Assembly: GCF_010587385.1 (NCBI RefSeq)
Contig: NZ_CP047476.1
Location: 248,001 to 312,000 of the forward strand
Direction of reading: 5' to 3'
Length of the DNA stretch: 64,000 nt
Source of the DNA: Vibrio astriarenae
Lineage (GTDB): Bacteria; Pseudomonadota; Gammaproteobacteria; Enterobacterales; Vibrionaceae
Part shown: one piece after another, positions 41,999 through 49,987 of the stretch
Layout: every line of letters starts with the position of its first letter
Position numbering within the stretch: position 1 is the first letter of the stretch
The notes under the pieces: model-generated
The model's database searches: none
Told to the model about the DNA's origin: nothing
The model's input: the letters and a program-made list of their open reading frames with translations, nothing else
Translations under genes and position numbers: made by a program

Positions 41999-42841
41999 AT
42001 GGCAATCAAACTGTTACTCCAGTCAATGAAAGTCTCTACCGGCTCTCCTATCACCAAAATGTTATTGATCCAACTGGCTGAAAAAGCCAACGCCCAAGGC
42101 GTGAGCTTTCATTCCCATGACAGTTTGGCACGCCACTGTGAGGTGTCGATACGCACGATACAACGTCACATACAGATTCTCTGTAATAAGGGATTATTGA
42201 CTCACGTAAACCGATTTGATGAGCACGGTGTTCAATCAAGTAACCGTTATCAACTCAACTTAGAGAGCCTGGCAAGTAGCGATACAGGGGTGACAGAGAG
42301 TCGCGAGTCAGCTCACAAAAAGAGGACGGATGACGACAGAGTGACCGACATAACCTTAACTTCAAATATAAATAATAGATCTACTGAATTAAATCATACT
42401 GTCGGTCACAGTAACGCAGTGGTGATCACCCTACTCAGCAGCGAAGGGGAGGTGGGACTGTGCAGCGATTTTGTTGAACCGTTGAGCCAAGCCTATCCTC
42501 TGCTCGATATCTCCGAGCAACTCGACGCCATCCGCAAATGGTTGATCCTACATCCTGAAAAACGCAAGAGCCCAAGTTCACTCCGTTACTTCGTGAACAA
42601 CTGGCTTTATCGCTCACAACGCGCCCAAGAAAGCCACTTAAAGACGTCAAAACGAAGACGTAACAAGCCTCATCAGGGTTATTTATCGATGAGTGTGACA
42701 CCTGGTGCTTCGATTCGCACGCCCAAACCAATAACCGCTCTTCCACAGACTAGCTTTGAAAAAGCCCTTGAAGCCTACCAAAAACGTGAAACCAAAAATC
42801 CTATCGAAGATCGTATTGCCGCGATCATCAACAAGGGATAG
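41999..42841 (+). CDS. Phage replication-type protein with HTH domain
   Basis: About 280 residues with an N-terminal winged helix: LLLQSMKVSTGSPITKMLLIQLAEKANAQGVSFHSHDSLARHCEVSIRTIQRHIQIL, as in phage O-type/RepO and DnaD/DnaT-related initiators. A disordered linker with many S/T/N residues follows, then PLLDISEQLDAIRKWLILHPEKRKSPSSLRYFVNNWL, a helical segment seen in replication proteins. Probably loads helicase or binds an origin. The following small gene begins after the stop within three bases. Function is inferred from the fold. Confidence 0.75.
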   Translation: MAIKLLLQSMKVSTGSPITKMLLIQLAEKANAQGVSFHSHDSLARHCEVSIRTIQRHIQILCNKGLLTHVNRFDEHGVQSSNRYQLNLESLASSDTGVTESRESAHKKRTDDDRVTDITLTSNINNRSTELNHTVGHSNAVVITLLSSEGEVGLCSDFVEPLSQAYPLLDISEQLDAIRKWLILHPEKRKSPSSLRYFVNNWLYRSQRAQESHLKTSKRRRNKPHQGYLSMSVTPGASIRTPKPITALPQTSFEKALEAYQKRETKNPIEDRIAAIINKG

Positions 42842-42859
42842 ATGCCAAGGGGACCTGTG

Positions 42860-43177
42860 ATGAGATTGAATTTCAGCTCGCAAGAGAAACAAAACATTTT
42901 TCGCAAAATGATCTCTCGCACATCAGGACGACACCGAGAGATGCTAGATGAACTGTGCAACGCCTATCCCACACCAAGAACCGATAAGGAACTGATGGAA
43001 AGCCTCAATATTGGCTCACGAGAAAGCCTAAAGTCACTGATTCACAACGCCGGGTCTATCAACCCAGTGAAGAGAATCCCATCACCATGCGGAGCAGTCA
43101 GTTACGTGTTTTGTGACCAAGCGGCCAAGCACTACCTGATCGCACGAGAGATGGATAAGGTGTTGGTGAATGGGTGA
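42860..43177 (+). CDS. Hypothetical phage protein
   Basis: A 105-residue protein starting MRLNFSSQEKQNIFRKM with AAGGGG seven bases upstream. It reads as a small winged-helix-like fold (GRHREMLDELCNAYPTPRTDKELMESLNIGSRESLKSLIHNAGSINPVKRI). It follows the replication-type gene almost without gap and is probably its partner in the same transcript. Specific role unknown; it could be a NinB/Holliday-junction-like accessory, but no motif supports that. Confidence 0.65.
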   Translation: MRLNFSSQEKQNIFRKMISRTSGRHREMLDELCNAYPTPRTDKELMESLNIGSRESLKSLIHNAGSINPVKRIPSPCGAVSYVFCDQAAKHYLIAREMDKVLVNG

Positions 43178-43218
43178 TTGGGTTTAGACCTGTAAGCCGT
43201 CGCTCGTCGTTTCCTTAG

Positions 43219-43251
43219 GTCATTCTGAACTCGTTTCAGAATCTACTCAAA
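43219..43251 (+). repeat. Short palindromic repeat, copy 2
   Basis: Same unit as at 10821, with TTCTGAACTCGTTTCAGAA as palindrome and ATCTACTCAAA as tail. It lies just past the phage remnant and could mark its right boundary. Confidence 0.65.
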
Positions 43252-43284
43252 GCGCGCAAATAGCCCAAATTGGTCATCCAACCC

Positions 43285-43345
43285 TTAAGCGCTTCTCATT
43301 GCTATTGTCTCAATGAGAAGCTGCTTAATCTCGTTAGGGCAAAGG
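43285..43345 (-). repeat. Stem-loop related to the LysR gene tail
   Basis: CTTCTCATTG (43292-43301) pairs perfectly with CAATGAGAAG (43311-43320). The segment resembles the end of the LysR gene at 9731-9780; read on the minus strand it encodes KQLLIETIAMRSA then stop, against KQLLIDTVQREVLSSL there. So it may be a LysR gene fragment or a shared repeat. Confidence 0.45.
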
Positions 43346-43402
43346 GAGTACGCACGCAAATACAGTACGAGGCGTTTTATGCATTGAGTTAGACTTCACT
43401 AT

Positions 43403-45838
43403 CTATTTTCGCTCAGAGTATTTTGTTAACTGGAGATCAACCAACTCTTTTGTGAAGTCATGAAAGTCTTGAATAAGTTCTGGCTCTACTGAAAAGTTTG
43501 CCATCATTCTATCATCGGAGAGACTAAACCAAACTTTACCTTTCGTCTTGTTACCGCCTGTCAAAGCATTAATTGGGTTTCGAGACCAGTACTGAATCCA
43601 CTCTTTTGATTCCGGTGTTGCCTCTTTGACTTTAGATGAAAGGTCGCGTGACTTGAGTTTTGGGTAACGAGATAAAACGTGCCAGCTTTTCTGTGATAAT
43701 TCCTTGATTGTAGGAGGGTGATTAAAACCGTCTAGCTCCAAGAATGCCTCGAGTAATATAGCTTTGAAGCATTTTGTCATACTCATCTTTTGGATAGCAT
43801 CTAAAAAGAAATCACTGTGGCTTCGAGCTATAGCAATTAGGTTATCGCTACCTGTCATACTAGCAACGAGTTCTAACCAGCTGCCGTTTTGCTTATTTAC
43901 TTTGCTTAGGTCATAACCTTTGTGATAGAACTCAACTGCTCTTGGACGATGTCCTAAATGATTGGTGAGATGTTCAAATTCTTCTTGGGCGGAGTATCGT
44001 AATTTCTTTGTAAGCTGTTGCCAAAAATTAACAACCTCAGGGTCGATATTTGTAAAACATCCTTTACCTAGTTTCGGACTGTCTACAGGTTGTCCTTTGT
44101 ATTCGGATAAGTCAGAGCCCTTCTCTATTCCAAGGATCTCTTGTTTATTCAAGAAGGAGCGATGGTTCCCAATGAAATCCAAAACAACTAAGTGTGTTTT
44201 GTCTTCATGACGCCTGAGGCCACGCCCCAATTGCTGAATGAAAATGATGTTTGAGTCAGTAGGACGAAGCATTAGGACAGTATCGATAGAGGGTAGGTCT
44301 GTACCTTCGTTGAATAAATCGACCGAAAACAGAACCTGAATCTCGCCCTTATCGAGCATAGTTAGTGCTTCGTTTCGCAATACAGTCGATTCACTGTGAA
44401 CCGAGAGAGCTTTGTAGCCTAAGCTAGCAAACGTATTATTGAAATGCTCCGCCATGTAGTCAGCGTGCTTTTTTGATATACAGAACGCAAGAGTTCTGGA
44501 TTGCTTTTTCTCTTTCCAGTGTTTGAATATGTGAGAGGCTCTTTGCGTAGTAGCAAATTGTGCGTCTAGTTCAGATGGGTCAAATTTACCATTTCGCCAA
44601 GGGATCTCTTGGTAGTTGACTGAGTCATCCCAAATCCCGTAGTAATGGAAAGGAACCAGTATATTATCGTCTATTCCGTGGACTAAATTTCGTTCATATA
44701 CCAAGTTGTCATTACACAGTGACAAGATATTTGCTTGGTCTGTTCTTTCAGGTGTCGCCGTTAAACCCAGTAGAAAACGAGGTTCAAAGTAGTTCAGCAC
44801 ATTAATGTAAGTTCTTGCGCTAGCGTGATGAAACTCATCAACAATCACATAATCAAAGTGGCTTTTGTCGAAGTTCGAAAGGTGAGTTAACTGCCCAATT
44901 GTTTGAACAGAAGCGAATAGCATGTCTTTTGAGAGCGACTTTTCCTTGCCGTTATAATACCCTGCTGATTTTTCTGGCCACAGTTTAGCGAACGTGTTTA
45001 GTGCTTGAGTTAATATTTCTTCTCGGTGAGCGACAAAGAGTACACGTTTGGCGTTCATCTGCTTTGCATCAAACGCAGACAGCCACATCTTTCCCATACC
45101 CGTGCCCATAACAACCAGTCCACGAGTGAAACCAGCAGAGCGAGTTCTATTGAGCGCCTCCAAAGCCTCGACTTGCGCTTGGTTAGGAGTGTACTCATCT
45201 TCATCTAGGAGACTAGCGTCTCCAACCACGGATAGCTTAGGTGGTTTTCTATTCTTAATGTAGTGATTAATCCATGCATCAGTAATGTTCACAGCAGACG
45301 CGTGATGGAACAATTTATCAAACTGCTCCCGGATATAGTGGAACTGTTTTGCCTCTGCTGAGTCTTCTGGTTGGCGATAGTCCAACCTGAGACACCATTC
45401 ATGAGCATACGTCAGGGCTGCTTTACTAATGTTATTAGAGCCTATATAAGCAGTACCATTATAAAAGGACTTAGCAGCGTCAGTGCGCACGAAAATGTAA
45501 GACTTTAAGTGGAAGCTGCGATTGTTAGTTTCAAACACCTTAACTTCAACATGCTCGCCTTCGAGCTCAATCAACGCTCTAAGAGCGATAGGGTGGGTAA
45601 TGTGTAAATAGTCAGACGTTAAAACTCGAAGCTTCAGAGGGGAGTCTGTATTTTCTCGTCGCTCTATTGCCTCATGAATGCTGGGTAACAATAAATCGAG
45701 ACCTGACGGCTGAATAAATGAAACAGCGATTTCTATCTCAGTAGCATGGTTTATTGCATGTATCAGTTGGGGTAACAGAGGATCGTCACCACCAATTGTT
45801 AAGAGATTATCTTTAAGCGTTAGGGATTGAACTGGCAT
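43403..45838 (-). CDS. PLD-fused SF2 DNA helicase
   Basis: An 811-residue protein joining an N-terminal phospholipase-D-type nuclease domain (HLKSYIFV with His110/Lys112, then GSNNIS) with a superfamily 2 helicase core: Walker A GTGMGKM at 245-251, Walker B DEFH at 334-337, GLTATPER, and motif VI GRGLRRHEDK. Such proteins commonly end in DUF3427; here the C-terminal 250 residues are different and shorter. The Walker A lysine is kept but the following Thr is Met. It is in an operon with a methyltransferase and an M15-like gene, suggestive of DNA defence or repair. Confidence 0.85.
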   Translation of the reverse strand: MPVQSLTLKDNLLTIGGDDPLLPQLIHAINHATEIEIAVSFIQPSGLDLLLPSIHEAIERRENTDSPLKLRVLTSDYLHITHPIALRALIELEGEHVEVKVFETNNRSFHLKSYIFVRTDAAKSFYNGTAYIGSNNISKAALTYAHEWCLRLDYRQPEDSAEAKQFHYIREQFDKLFHHASAVNITDAWINHYIKNRKPPKLSVVGDASLLDEDEYTPNQAQVEALEALNRTRSAGFTRGLVVMGTGMGKMWLSAFDAKQMNAKRVLFVAHREEILTQALNTFAKLWPEKSAGYYNGKEKSLSKDMLFASVQTIGQLTHLSNFDKSHFDYVIVDEFHHASARTYINVLNYFEPRFLLGLTATPERTDQANILSLCNDNLVYERNLVHGIDDNILVPFHYYGIWDDSVNYQEIPWRNGKFDPSELDAQFATTQRASHIFKHWKEKKQSRTLAFCISKKHADYMAEHFNNTFASLGYKALSVHSESTVLRNEALTMLDKGEIQVLFSVDLFNEGTDLPSIDTVLMLRPTDSNIIFIQQLGRGLRRHEDKTHLVVLDFIGNHRSFLNKQEILGIEKGSDLSEYKGQPVDSPKLGKGCFTNIDPEVVNFWQQLTKKLRYSAQEEFEHLTNHLGHRPRAVEFYHKGYDLSKVNKQNGSWLELVASMTGSDNLIAIARSHSDFFLDAIQKMSMTKCFKAILLEAFLELDGFNHPPTIKELSQKSWHVLSRYPKLKSRDLSSKVKEATPESKEWIQYWSRNPINALTGGNKTKGKVWFSLSDDRMMANFSVEPELIQDFHDFTKELVDLQLTKYSERK

Positions 45839-45852
45839 ATCGTTTTACCACA

Positions 45853-46440
45853 TTATTTCTTTGTAAGAATCGCATTTAGCCATTTTTCAGACTCTCGGCC
45901 CGGCCTAGCATCTGAAGTAACCCATGTTTGACTGATACATAGAGGGGAAGAAATGAGTATATTTGCCAGTTTTGCCTCATTTAGATCTGAGAATAAACGA
46001 CCATTTCTGACTTGTTCAATATCGCCATACTTAAATGAGCAGTAGAAAACTCCACCAGATTTCAGCACTTGAGCGAGGTGATTGAATGTCATCGGTAATT
46101 TATTTATCGGCACATGTAAGAGTGAAGCACACGCCCAAATAGCATCAAACGTCCGGGGGGCAGCCTCAAACGAGTCAAAGGTAGCAACCACGACTTTTTG
46201 ACCTAGGTACTCTTCAGCCAGCTTGGCCAAAGATTCGTTTGCATCTAACGAGGTGACTTTATACCCAAGATCTAGGAACGATTTGCTGTCTCGACCAGAA
46301 CCACAGCCAGCGTCTAATATTTTCCCTCGTTTTGGTACATGCGGAAGAAACTGTTCGTATAGCTTCTGGACATCTACATTAACCGTGCTAGAAAAGAAAT
46401 CTAGAGCGTTTTCGCTGTAATACTGGTTGGTTATATTCAT
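45853..46440 (-). CDS. Class I SAM-dependent methyltransferase
   Basis: About 195 residues with the Rossmann-fold SAM motif DAGCGSGRDSKSFLDLGYKVT and motif II DAIWACASLLHVP. The start MNITNQYYSENALDFF and the later GGVFYCSFKYGD match TehB-like small-molecule or protein methyltransferases rather than a DNA methylase (no NPPY/DPPY). The ATG at 46440 fits the family better than one four codons upstream. Fourteen bases separate it from the helicase gene, so the two are co-transcribed. Substrate unknown. Confidence 0.82.
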   Translation of the reverse strand: MNITNQYYSENALDFFSSTVNVDVQKLYEQFLPHVPKRGKILDAGCGSGRDSKSFLDLGYKVTSLDANESLAKLAEEYLGQKVVVATFDSFEAAPRTFDAIWACASLLHVPINKLPMTFNHLAQVLKSGGVFYCSFKYGDIEQVRNGRLFSDLNEAKLANILISSPLCISQTWVTSDARPGRESEKWLNAILTKK

Positions 46441-46553
46441 TAGGACTTTCATTGAGTTGCTTTAAGAACTTAGTTTGCATCATCTTGTTTCGCTCGTCTA
46501 TCAGCCGTTCTACAGAATTCGCCAAGAGTTTACGCAATGCCCACGCCAGGCAG

Positions 46554-47081
46554 CTACATTTCAAGAAATAGTTCACGTGTGGCATCACCCACTGCACTTT
46601 TCCCGTTAACGCGAAGGCCATCACTTCTTGTATTTCTGATTAACGCATAACGCGATTGCTCAGGGCCCACGCTGATATGCAGCGGGCGGTCTTTGCCATA
46701 AAAGTAGAGTCGGTCGAACGTGAGATGGCTCGTTATATAGTTCGCAATAACGTGCATCTCGGTTTCAAAACCATGTACGACAAAATCACAAGCCGCACCT
46801 TCACGTTCGCAGATGCGATTGCCTCGTGTGTTAAGCTCCATAGCAGCATGTTGATCTATTTTCGGACACATGTCGCCGGGGCTGTGTTTACGGATGTAGT
46901 TCAGGAGCGAGTTTGAGGTGAAACCATAGGTGATGGTGATAGGGCCGAAGTGTTGCTCTATGGGAGTGAGTATGTCGCTATCGAGTTGGCTGAGATAGGT
47001 TTGAGACTCTGGTGAGGGTTGGTTTTCACCGGAATAGCTCAGGTGGCGCTTTTGATACCAGAAAGTAATCTGATCGTTCAT
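46554..47081 (-). CDS. M15-like (hedgehog/DD-peptidase fold) protein
   Basis: A 175-residue soluble protein without signal peptide. Its layout follows the M15A/M15_3 zinc peptidase fold: GPITITYGFTS resembles the itSgyR entry strand, H78 in DQHAAMEL, D99 in GAACDFVV, and H135 in PLHISVGP would be the three metal ligands, with FDRLYFYGKD before the last. As it lies in the cytoplasm-like context of the methyltransferase/helicase operon, it may not be a cell-wall enzyme. The fold call is my inference from motif spacing. Confidence 0.6.
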   Translation of the reverse strand: MNDQITFWYQKRHLSYSGENQPSPESQTYLSQLDSDILTPIEQHFGPITITYGFTSNSLLNYIRKHSPGDMCPKIDQHAAMELNTRGNRICEREGAACDFVVHGFETEMHVIANYITSHLTFDRLYFYGKDRPLHISVGPEQSRYALIRNTRSDGLRVNGKSAVGDATRELFLEM

Positions 47082-47284
47082 GCTATATGGAGTCTGTCTG
47101 CTTTTTGAACATCATCGCATAGCTGCGAAGTTTCGTATATGAAGATTGCAACACTCCATTAGCCTTTGTTAACGCTGGTACTCTTTTCGTCACAGCGACC
47201 TTCAATGATATTGCAGTTTATTGCGATAAACGGAAAGTGTTCATAAGGTTAAGGAAACGCTGATTATTTTCACAAGGAACCTAA

Positions 47285-48043
47285 ATGGAATTTCGGTTAT
47301 TAATGCTCAAGTCAATTGCTGTGACTTTGTGTCTCACATTGTCTGGCTTTACTTTCGCAAAGATAGATGTTGAGTATTTGGCCACTCAAACAAGCCAAGA
47401 CAAGGTGAACTTAGAAAAGATAAATAAAAACAATATTACGCAGCGCGTCATTGACTTGATGGATGAAACCGTCAATTTAGAGAGTCACCTTACAATACGG
47501 TATGGCGGTGAAGATGGACCGCTATTTGACTCTGAGCATCAAGCCCTGCTTATGCCTTACGCTTTCGTTACTGAGATTGAAGAGCAGTTTAACACTATAG
47601 AACCAGCATTGTCTGAGGACGAAATGCAGCAAGCAATTGATGGAGTACTTGCTCATACGCTTCTGCACGAAATTGGTCATGGCTTGGTCTACGTTAATGG
47701 TTTGCCAGTGCTCGGCAGAGAGGAAGATGCGGTTGACTCGTTCGCGACGGTTTGGTTATTAGAAGGCTTTGAAGAAGGGCAACGGATGGCGTTCGATGCC
47801 GCGTTGATGTTTGCTCTAGAGTCTGAGGAAGTTGATGAGTTTATGGAAGAAGATTTCTGGGGTGAACACAGTTTGGATGAGCAGCGATACTATCAGACCC
47901 TTTGTTTGATTTTTGGTAGTGACCCAGAAGCGATGCAGCAAAAGACGGATATCTTTGATGAGGCGTTTGTCGAGGAGCGTGGAGAGTCTTGTGTTGATGA
48001 CTATGAAATTGTAAAAGGCAGCTGGCAGGCGATGACCGAGTAG
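47285..48043 (+). CDS. DUF4344 putative metallopeptidase
   Basis: A 252-residue secreted protein with a signal peptide (cleaved near FTFA). The zinc motif HEIGH is in LLHEIGHGLVYVNGLPVLGREEDAVDSF, with a further acidic residue downstream typical of the gluzincin-like DUF4344 family. The C-terminus carries an EHSLDEQRYYQTLCLIFGSDPEAMQ region and two cysteines. AAGGAA lies five bases before the ATG. Substrate unknown; probably acts in the periplasm. A terminator follows. Confidence 0.88.
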   Translation: MEFRLLMLKSIAVTLCLTLSGFTFAKIDVEYLATQTSQDKVNLEKINKNNITQRVIDLMDETVNLESHLTIRYGGEDGPLFDSEHQALLMPYAFVTEIEEQFNTIEPALSEDEMQQAIDGVLAHTLLHEIGHGLVYVNGLPVLGREEDAVDSFATVWLLEGFEEGQRMAFDAALMFALESEEVDEFMEEDFWGEHSLDEQRYYQTLCLIFGSDPEAMQQKTDIFDEAFVEERGESCVDDYEIVKGSWQAMTE

Positions 48044-48053
48044 TTCCTTGGAA

Positions 48054-48080
48054 GGGCAGAGTGTGATGGCTCTGCCCCTT
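48054..48080. terminator. Terminator between convergent genes
   Basis: GGGCAGAG pairs with CTCTGCCC followed by CTTT, between the metallopeptidase and carboxypeptidase stops. Confidence 0.8.
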
Positions 48081-48086
48081 TGCGAA

Positions 48087-49211
48087 TTACAGCTTATCGA
48101 CGGTCGCCCACACAGTCGCTAGCGTGTCATGGCCAAACGCCGCACTGCGCTCTGGCGACCAACCATACAGCTCATCGGCTTGGCTGATATGGTCTTTGAA
48201 TGGCATTTCAATCGTGAACGACAGGCACTTGAACTGTTCACCCACCCAGTTAGAGCCGACAGTCAGGTTCGCTTTACCTGGTTCATCTTTGTCGTAACCG
48301 ACTTCATCTTGGAACTCAGGCGTGATGGTAAGCAGGGCTTGCTTGAAGTGGTTTTCAAGATCTTTAATGCGCTCATCGTAGGATGGGATACCTTCTCCAC
48401 CCGCAACAAAGTTATATGGGATCGCTTCATCACCATGGATATCGAGGAACAGATCAACGCCGGTTTCCAGCATGCGTTCACGCACTAGGTAAACCTCTGG
48501 GCTGCGATCCATGGATGGTGTTTGCCACTCGCGGTTTAGGTTCACACCGATGCCGTTGGTGCGTAGGTGACCACGAATACTGCCATCTGGGTTCATGTTT
48601 GGCACCACGCGAATCACGACTTTGTCTAAAAGTGCACGGCCAACGGTGTCAGTCTCGTCAAGCAGGCGGTGCAGTAGGCCTTCGATGAACCATTCTGCCA
48701 TGGTTTCACCTGGGTGCTGGCGACCGATAACCCAAATGTTTTTCTTCTCCTCGCTTGGCTCACCAATAGTCAGCAGACTAATGTCGTTGTTGTCTAGCGT
48801 ATGACCCAGTGTTTCGAGCTTGCAGTATGGGTGAACTTGAGCGCTATGGAGTAGGTCTTGATGACGGTCGTATGAATACGGCGCGAAGTAAGCAAAGTAC
48901 ATCGATTCATGCGCTGGTATGACGCTAAACGTCAATTTGTCCCCATCAAACTCAGCAGGTATACGGAACCACTCCTCTCGGTCATAAGATGCCACCACAT
49001 CATAGTCTTTCCAGCCCTCAGGGTAGGCCGACTTTGCCAACTCATTAATGGTGAAGTGGTGTGCTTGTTGCGCCTCGCTCTCTAAGCGGAAGTGAAACCA
49101 CTGGGCGATATCGGTTTGGTTATCCGCTGGAATGGTCAGTTGAATGTTTTGTGGGGAATCCGCTGAGACAACGTTGATGTTGCCGCTTTCGAAGTTACTG
49201 AAGATTTTCAT
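48087..49211 (-). CDS. M14 family metallocarboxypeptidase (cytosolic CCP type)
   Basis: A 374-residue protein with an N-terminal beta domain of about 120 residues and a zinc carboxypeptidase domain. The metal motif HPGETMAEW (HxxE) is near residue 167, MNPDGSIRGHLRTNGIGVNLNREW follows, the third ligand is in FLDIHGDE, and the catalytic Glu in LSFTIEMPF. The N-terminal domain plus this core is typical of the CCP/Nna1-like bacterial M14 group. No signal peptide, so it acts in the cytoplasm, probably on peptides. Confidence 0.9.
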   Translation of the reverse strand: MKIFSNFESGNINVVSADSPQNIQLTIPADNQTDIAQWFHFRLESEAQQAHHFTINELAKSAYPEGWKDYDVVASYDREEWFRIPAEFDGDKLTFSVIPAHESMYFAYFAPYSYDRHQDLLHSAQVHPYCKLETLGHTLDNNDISLLTIGEPSEEKKNIWVIGRQHPGETMAEWFIEGLLHRLLDETDTVGRALLDKVVIRVVPNMNPDGSIRGHLRTNGIGVNLNREWQTPSMDRSPEVYLVRERMLETGVDLFLDIHGDEAIPYNFVAGGEGIPSYDERIKDLENHFKQALLTITPEFQDEVGYDKDEPGKANLTVGSNWVGEQFKCLSFTIEMPFKDHISQADELYGWSPERSAAFGHDTLATVWATVDKL

Positions 49212-49425
49212 TGTTGTTTTCGTCTTGTGTTGAGGTTTTGTAAGAGTAACACATTTCTATTTACATTAAGGGGATGCAGAGGCTGAATGTTCACTCGCTA
49301 AGCACTTTGTGTGACTAATCTAAGTTTCATCAAACAGTGGTCAAAAATACACGATTTTGAATCTTCAACTACCCTTTCTACGTAGCAACACAGTGCGTCA
49401 CTAACTCAATAGAAAGGAAACGATC

Positions 49426-49944
49426 ATGTTGACACCCCCAAACACAAACCATACTTATCCTCGAACCTTTAGCCATATTGGTATTAGTGTTCCTGACTTG
49501 GAAGCTGCGGTGAAGTTTTATACCGAGGTTTTAGGTTGGTATCTAATCATGAAACCCACAGAAATTGTGGAAGATGATTCGCCAATCGGTGAGATGTGTA
49601 CCGATGTTTTTGGCAGTGGATGGAATAGCTTTAAGATTGCGCATCTAGCAACGGGTGACCGCATTGGTGTTGAGATATTCCAGTTCGAGAATGCTCAGAA
49701 CCCGGAGAACAACTTTGAGTACTGGAAAACTGGGGTGTTCCACTTCTGTGTTCAAGACCCAGATGTAGAAGGGTTGGCGGAGAAGATTGTTGAGGCTGGG
49801 GGTAAGAAACGTATGAAAGAGCCGAGATACTACTATCCAGGTGAGAAGCCATATCGCATGATCTACATGGAAGACCCGTTTGGCAATATCCTAGAAATTT
49901 ACTCTCATAGTTACGAGCTCACATATAGCGCGGGTGCATATTAA
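49426..49944 (+). CDS. VOC-family protein (glyoxalase/dioxygenase-like)
   Basis: A 172-residue protein with two VOC half-modules: FSHIGISVPDLEAAVKFYTEVLGWY at the start, and GVFHFCVQDPDVEGLAEKIVEAGG with MEDPFGNILEIYSHSYELTYS at the end. Metal-ligand positions (H and E) are seen in SHIGIS and LEIYSH. Substrate unknown; likely lactoylglutathione-lyase-like or a small-molecule dioxygenase. AAAGGAAA lies before the ATG. A terminator hairpin follows and is shared with the convergent gene. Confidence 0.85.
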   Translation: MLTPPNTNHTYPRTFSHIGISVPDLEAAVKFYTEVLGWYLIMKPTEIVEDDSPIGEMCTDVFGSGWNSFKIAHLATGDRIGVEIFQFENAQNPENNFEYWKTGVFHFCVQDPDVEGLAEKIVEAGGKKRMKEPRYYYPGEKPYRMIYMEDPFGNILEIYSHSYELTYSAGAY

Positions 49945-49950
49945 CGGTTT

Positions 49951-49978
49951 GGTGGTAGCGCTTGGAAGTGCTACCACC
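49951..49978. terminator. Bidirectional terminator
   Basis: GGTGGTAGC pairs with GCTACCACC over a ten-base loop between convergent genes. Confidence 0.75.
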
Positions 49979-49987
49979 GTTTGCTCG

